Source of the DNA: Parachlamydiales bacterium
GTDB taxonomy: Bacteria; Chlamydiota; Chlamydiia; Chlamydiales; SM23-39
Assembly: GCA_020058465.1 (NCBI GenBank)
Contig: JAGVDZ010000167.1
Location: 1 to 7,669 of the forward strand
Reading direction: 5' to 3'
DNA length: 7,669 nucleotides
The position numbers were made by a program, and so were the translations under genes. Positions 5,832-7,669 of the stretch are shown piece by piece. The notes under the pieces are model-generated. The model saw nothing but the letters and a program-made list of their open reading frames with translations, was not told where the DNA came from and searched no databases. How positions within the stretch are numbered: the first letter of the stretch is position 1; every line of letters begins with the position of its first letter.

Positions 5832-6128
5832 TTACTTACCTCCTCCAGCAGCGGCTGGAGCTGCGGCCGTTTTCTTGGGATGCCCTTTGAATGTCCTCGT
5901 TGGCGCAAATTCTCCAAGCTTATGTCCCACCATGTTCTCTGAAACAAATACAGGGATATGCTTACGACCATTGTGAACATCGAAAGTAACCCCTACCATC
6001 TCTGGCAAAATCATAGACCTGCGAGACCATGTCTTGATAGAGCGCTTCGAGCCTGCTTTTTTTGCCTCTTCAACCTTTTTTATCAAATGATGATCCACAA
6101 AAGGTCCCTTCTTCAAAGATCTAGCCAT
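5832..6128 (-). CDS. rpsS: 30S ribosomal protein S19 with Ala/Gly-rich tail
   Basis: S19 binds the head of the 30S subunit, in complex with S13, near the A-site tRNA. The product has 98 residues, against about 88-93 usually. It opens with [19 protein letters not shown], continues with [16 protein letters not shown] (31-46) and [20 protein letters not shown] (51-70), and has the family signature [17 protein letters not shown] at 70-86. After that it carries a low-complexity tail of Ala, Pro, Gly and Lys (87-98) that is longer than the short basic end I expect. Part of that tail is encoded by a purine-rich stretch that also looks like a Shine-Dalgarno sequence for L22. The gene sits 4 bp after L2 and 6 bp before L22. 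The AGGT near the end of rplB probably serves as its ribosome-binding site. Confidence 0.97.
   Translation of the reverse strand: MARSLKKGPFVDHHLIKKVEEAKKAGSKRSIKTWSRRSMILPEMVGVTFDVHNGRKHIPVFVSENMVGHKLGEFAPTRTFKGHPKKTAAAPAAAGGGK
5843..5860 (-). other. 7-bp hairpin before the rplV start
   Basis: A perfect inverted repeat, CTCCAGC / GCTGGAG with a four-base loop, lies in the last codons of rpsS. In the mRNA its 3' arm runs into GGAGGAGGT and then the S19 stop and the L22 ATG. No U-tract follows, so it is not a terminator. A role in setting L22 translation is inference only. Confidence 0.45.
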
Positions 6129-6132
6129 GTGA

Positions 6133-6954
6133 TTACCTGCGCTCCTTCACAATCCACTTCCTTCTTTTCCTTTTCGAACGAGTCCGAAACCCCTTAGCAA
6201 ACTGGGCCCAAGGAGATTGCGGATGATTTCCCTTACCTCTTCCTTCACCCCCTCCATGAGGGTGGTCGACAGGGTTCATCGCAACCCCCCTGACTGTGGG
6301 ACGACGACCCAACCATCTAGAACGACCCGCCTTGCCTAAAACACGCAAAGAGTGTTCCGGATTGGAGATGATGCCAAGAGTAGCTCGGCAATCTTCAAGA
6401 ATCATCCTCACTTCCCCCGATGGAAGTTTGATCGTGGCATAGCCATCGCTCCGCGCCATCAACTGCGCCGAAAGTCCCGCAGAACGAACAAGCTTTCCCC
6501 CAGTTCCAGGGGACAACTCAAGGTTATGAATCACAGACCCCAGAGGCATAGCTTTAAGTCGCATGCAATGACCTGGTTTAAATGGGGGACAGTCCTCTGT
6601 GGCCACTGTGTCACCAACCTGAAGACCTTGAGGAGCCAAAATGTAGCGCTTCTCCCCATCTTGATAATACAAAAGAGCGATCAAAGCGGAACGATTCGGG
6701 TCATACTCAATGGCCGCAACCCGAGCTGGAATCGCTTCCTTATCTCTTTTGAAGTCAATCACACGATATTTCTTCTTATGTCCACCTCCCTGATGACGGA
6801 CAGTGATATGGCCACTGTGATTCCGCCCAGACCCACGTTTTTTAGGCTCTAGCAGACACTTTGGCGCCGGCTTATCCCCTTGAGTTATCTGTGATCTATG
6901 AGGATGGACAAGTTTCCGCTGCCCTGGCGTGACCGGCCTAAACTGCTTTGGCAT
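6133..6954 (-). CDS. rplB: 50S ribosomal protein L2
   Basis: L2 is a primary 23S rRNA-binding protein needed for subunit association and peptidyl-transferase assembly. The product is 273 residues, the usual bacterial length. Visible landmarks are FRPVTPGQR at 5-13, [17 protein letters not shown] at 56-72, the SH3-like middle domain, and the near-invariant [17 protein letters not shown] at 226-242. The last of these includes the histidines at 231 and 233, in the segment implicated in peptidyl-transfer function. The C-terminus is strongly basic ([17 protein letters not shown]). The start is the ATG at 6954, preceded by AAAGGGGAG, which also overlaps the L23 stop. An ATG at 6975 would add seven residues overlapping L23 and lacks family support. 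S19 follows after 4 bp. Confidence 0.97.
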   Translation of the reverse strand: MPKQFRPVTPGQRKLVHPHRSQITQGDKPAPKCLLEPKKRGSGRNHSGHITVRHQGGGHKKKYRVIDFKRDKEAIPARVAAIEYDPNRSALIALLYYQDGEKRYILAPQGLQVGDTVATEDCPPFKPGHCMRLKAMPLGSVIHNLELSPGTGGKLVRSAGLSAQLMARSDGYATIKLPSGEVRMILEDCRATLGIISNPEHSLRVLGKAGRSRWLGRRPTVRGVAMNPVDHPHGGGEGRGKGNHPQSPWAQFAKGFRTRSKRKRRKWIVKERR

Positions 6955-6964
6955 AAACTCCCCT

Positions 6965-7306
6965 TTAGCTCCCACTCTTTACATCATCGAGAACATCTCC
7001 CTCGCGGAAGGTCACTACTGCCTTTTTGTAAGAGGCGGTCAACCCTTGATGCCCTCGCACCCTTCGAGGTTTGCGAGAAGTGACAATTGTGTTTACAGCC
7101 ACCACTTTAACCCCCTTATCCTGATAAATCATCTCAACCGCTTTCTTAATTTCAAGTTTATTTGAATGTTGTTCAACGATAAAGACCGCTTTCGGCTTCT
7201 TACAACGAGCTAAAGAGCGACTACTTTCCGAATTCTGTAACTGAGACAACATATGAGCTTTTTCGGTAAATACTCGTCTCTTAACAATATCGTACGGATT
7301 CTTCAC
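6965..7306 (-). CDS. rplW: 50S ribosomal protein L23
   Basis: L23 binds domain III of 23S rRNA at the exit-tunnel mouth and is the docking site for trigger factor and SRP. The 113-residue product starts [17 protein letters not shown], the usual L23 opening with the conserved TEK. It continues with [18 protein letters not shown] (41-58) and GVKVVAVNT (65-73), the family core. A basic loop follows around [19 protein letters not shown] (78-96). I chose the GTG at 7306 because it gives the canonical N-terminus, overlaps the L4 stop as GTGA, and has a G5 run four bases upstream. An in-frame ATG at 7369 would add 21 residues inside rplD with no family match. The stretch at 21-36 is rich in Ser and Arg, and this part of the family is variable. 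Confidence 0.95.
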   Translation of the reverse strand: MKNPYDIVKRRVFTEKAHMLSQLQNSESSRSLARCKKPKAVFIVEQHSNKLEIKKAVEMIYQDKGVKVVAVNTIVTSRKPRRVRGHQGLTASYKKAVVTFREGDVLDDVKSGS

Positions 7307-7669
7307 GCAACCCCCAGCATAGATAAAAATGTCGACAACCCAGAGCTCAGGACGACAAGGGTTCTGCACTTAGCAAGAGAGTACCCATTCAACTGAGACA
7401 CTCGCCCATACTCTTTCTTTGGAATATTTCTTAAGCTCTTTACAAAATTACCCCTCTCTCGATCGAGAATCCCTTCACCCAACACAAGCGTACGAACCCC
7501 TTCTAGAGACACTGACCGAAAAAAAGTGGATAATTTTTTTGTCCGAGGTACATCAAAAGCCTCATCTTCGAGAAGAAGCACAGCCCCACTCTTCACTTTT
7601 TCAGCAAGAAGGTAGCGCAACGCTGCCCTCTTTTCCTTTTGATTCATGCGGATTGTCACATCCCCCTTA
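7303..7669 (-). CDS. rplD: 50S ribosomal protein L4, 3' part (5' end outside window)
   Basis: This is the C-terminal part of L4, an early-assembly 23S rRNA-binding protein whose loop lines the peptide exit tunnel. About 121 residues are visible and the frame stays open to the window edge. A GTG at 7659 could look like a start, but the reading continues upstream of it. The visible part opens with the conserved segment MNQKEKRAALRYLLAEK, matching the typical L4 'N.KE.R.AL...LA.K' helix that follows the tunnel loop. It ends in an NGYSLAKCRTLVVLSS segment typical of the L4 C-terminal Rossmann-like domain. The TGA stop overlaps the GTG start of L23 by 4 bp. In E. coli L4 also represses the S10 operon through a leader; any such leader would lie outside the window. 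Identity is firm; the missing N-terminus is only a window effect. Confidence 0.93.
   Translation of the reverse strand, partial: KGDVTIRMNQKEKRAALRYLLAEKVKSGAVLLLEDEAFDVPRTKKLSTFFRSVSLEGVRTLVLGEGILDRERGNFVKSLRNIPKKEYGRVSQLNGYSLAKCRTLVVLSSGLSTFLSMLGVA

Noticed and set aside
6352..6852. Long plus-strand open frame of 166 codons opposite rplB
   Set aside because: It is antisense to the highly conserved L2 gene, has no recognisable domain, and its low-complexity composition mirrors the Gly/Arg-rich L2 codons.
7307..7369. Possible longer L23 start at ATG 7369
   Set aside because: The extra 21 residues are read from the L4 coding sequence in another frame and do not resemble L23; the GTG at 7306 gives the family N-terminus.

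Overview
The window is one tightly packed ribosomal-protein operon, read entirely on the minus strand. In transcription order it carries L4 (3' part), L23, L2, S19, L22, S3, L16, L29, S17, L14, L24, L5, S8, L6, L18, S5, L15 and the 5' part of secY. This is the bacterial S10 cluster running straight into the spc cluster. All 18 genes are identified from family signatures read directly in the translations.

The organism is most likely a member of the Chlamydiota, probably not a classical Chlamydia species. Three things point there. First, rpsN (S14) is missing between L5 and S8, and rpmD (L30) is missing between S5 and L15; as I recall, this is the chlamydial order, with rpsN elsewhere and no L30. 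Second, S17 and L14 are separated by only 15 bp, so the S10 and spc clusters appear fused. Third, several proteins carry segments that resemble the chlamydial versions from memory: the L14 C-terminal half, L16 with APDHWVA, S3 with [10 protein letters not shown]18 ending in GAREAGLQF, and SecY with QNLFQLMDVFSGGAF. The assignment rests on memory of homologues and not on a search.

Layout from the high-coordinate end (upstream) to the low end (downstream): 7669-6965 holds the L4 tail and L23; 6954-5832 L2 and S19; 5825-4784 L22 and S3; 4779-3891 L16, L29 and S17; 3875-2625 L14, L24 and L5; 2607-1293 S8, L6 and L18; 1282-296 S5 and L15; 288-1 the start of secY. Neighbouring genes are separated by 4-17 bp or overlap by 1-4 bp, and many Shine-Dalgarno sequences lie across the stop codon of the gene before. 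This points to one polycistronic message with translational coupling. I see no promoter, terminator, RNA gene, mobile element or CRISPR array, and no non-coding stretch longer than 17 bp.

The products assemble with 16S and 23S rRNA into the 30S and 50S subunits. L4, L22, L23, L24 and L29 line the exit tunnel or its mouth, and SecY forms the membrane channel that docks there. I found no undescribed biological system. What merits a second look is a G9 tract inside secY, two mRNA hairpins placed just before G-rich Shine-Dalgarno sequences that also encode glycine tails (S19/L22 and S5/L15), and the missing rpsN and rpmD genes.
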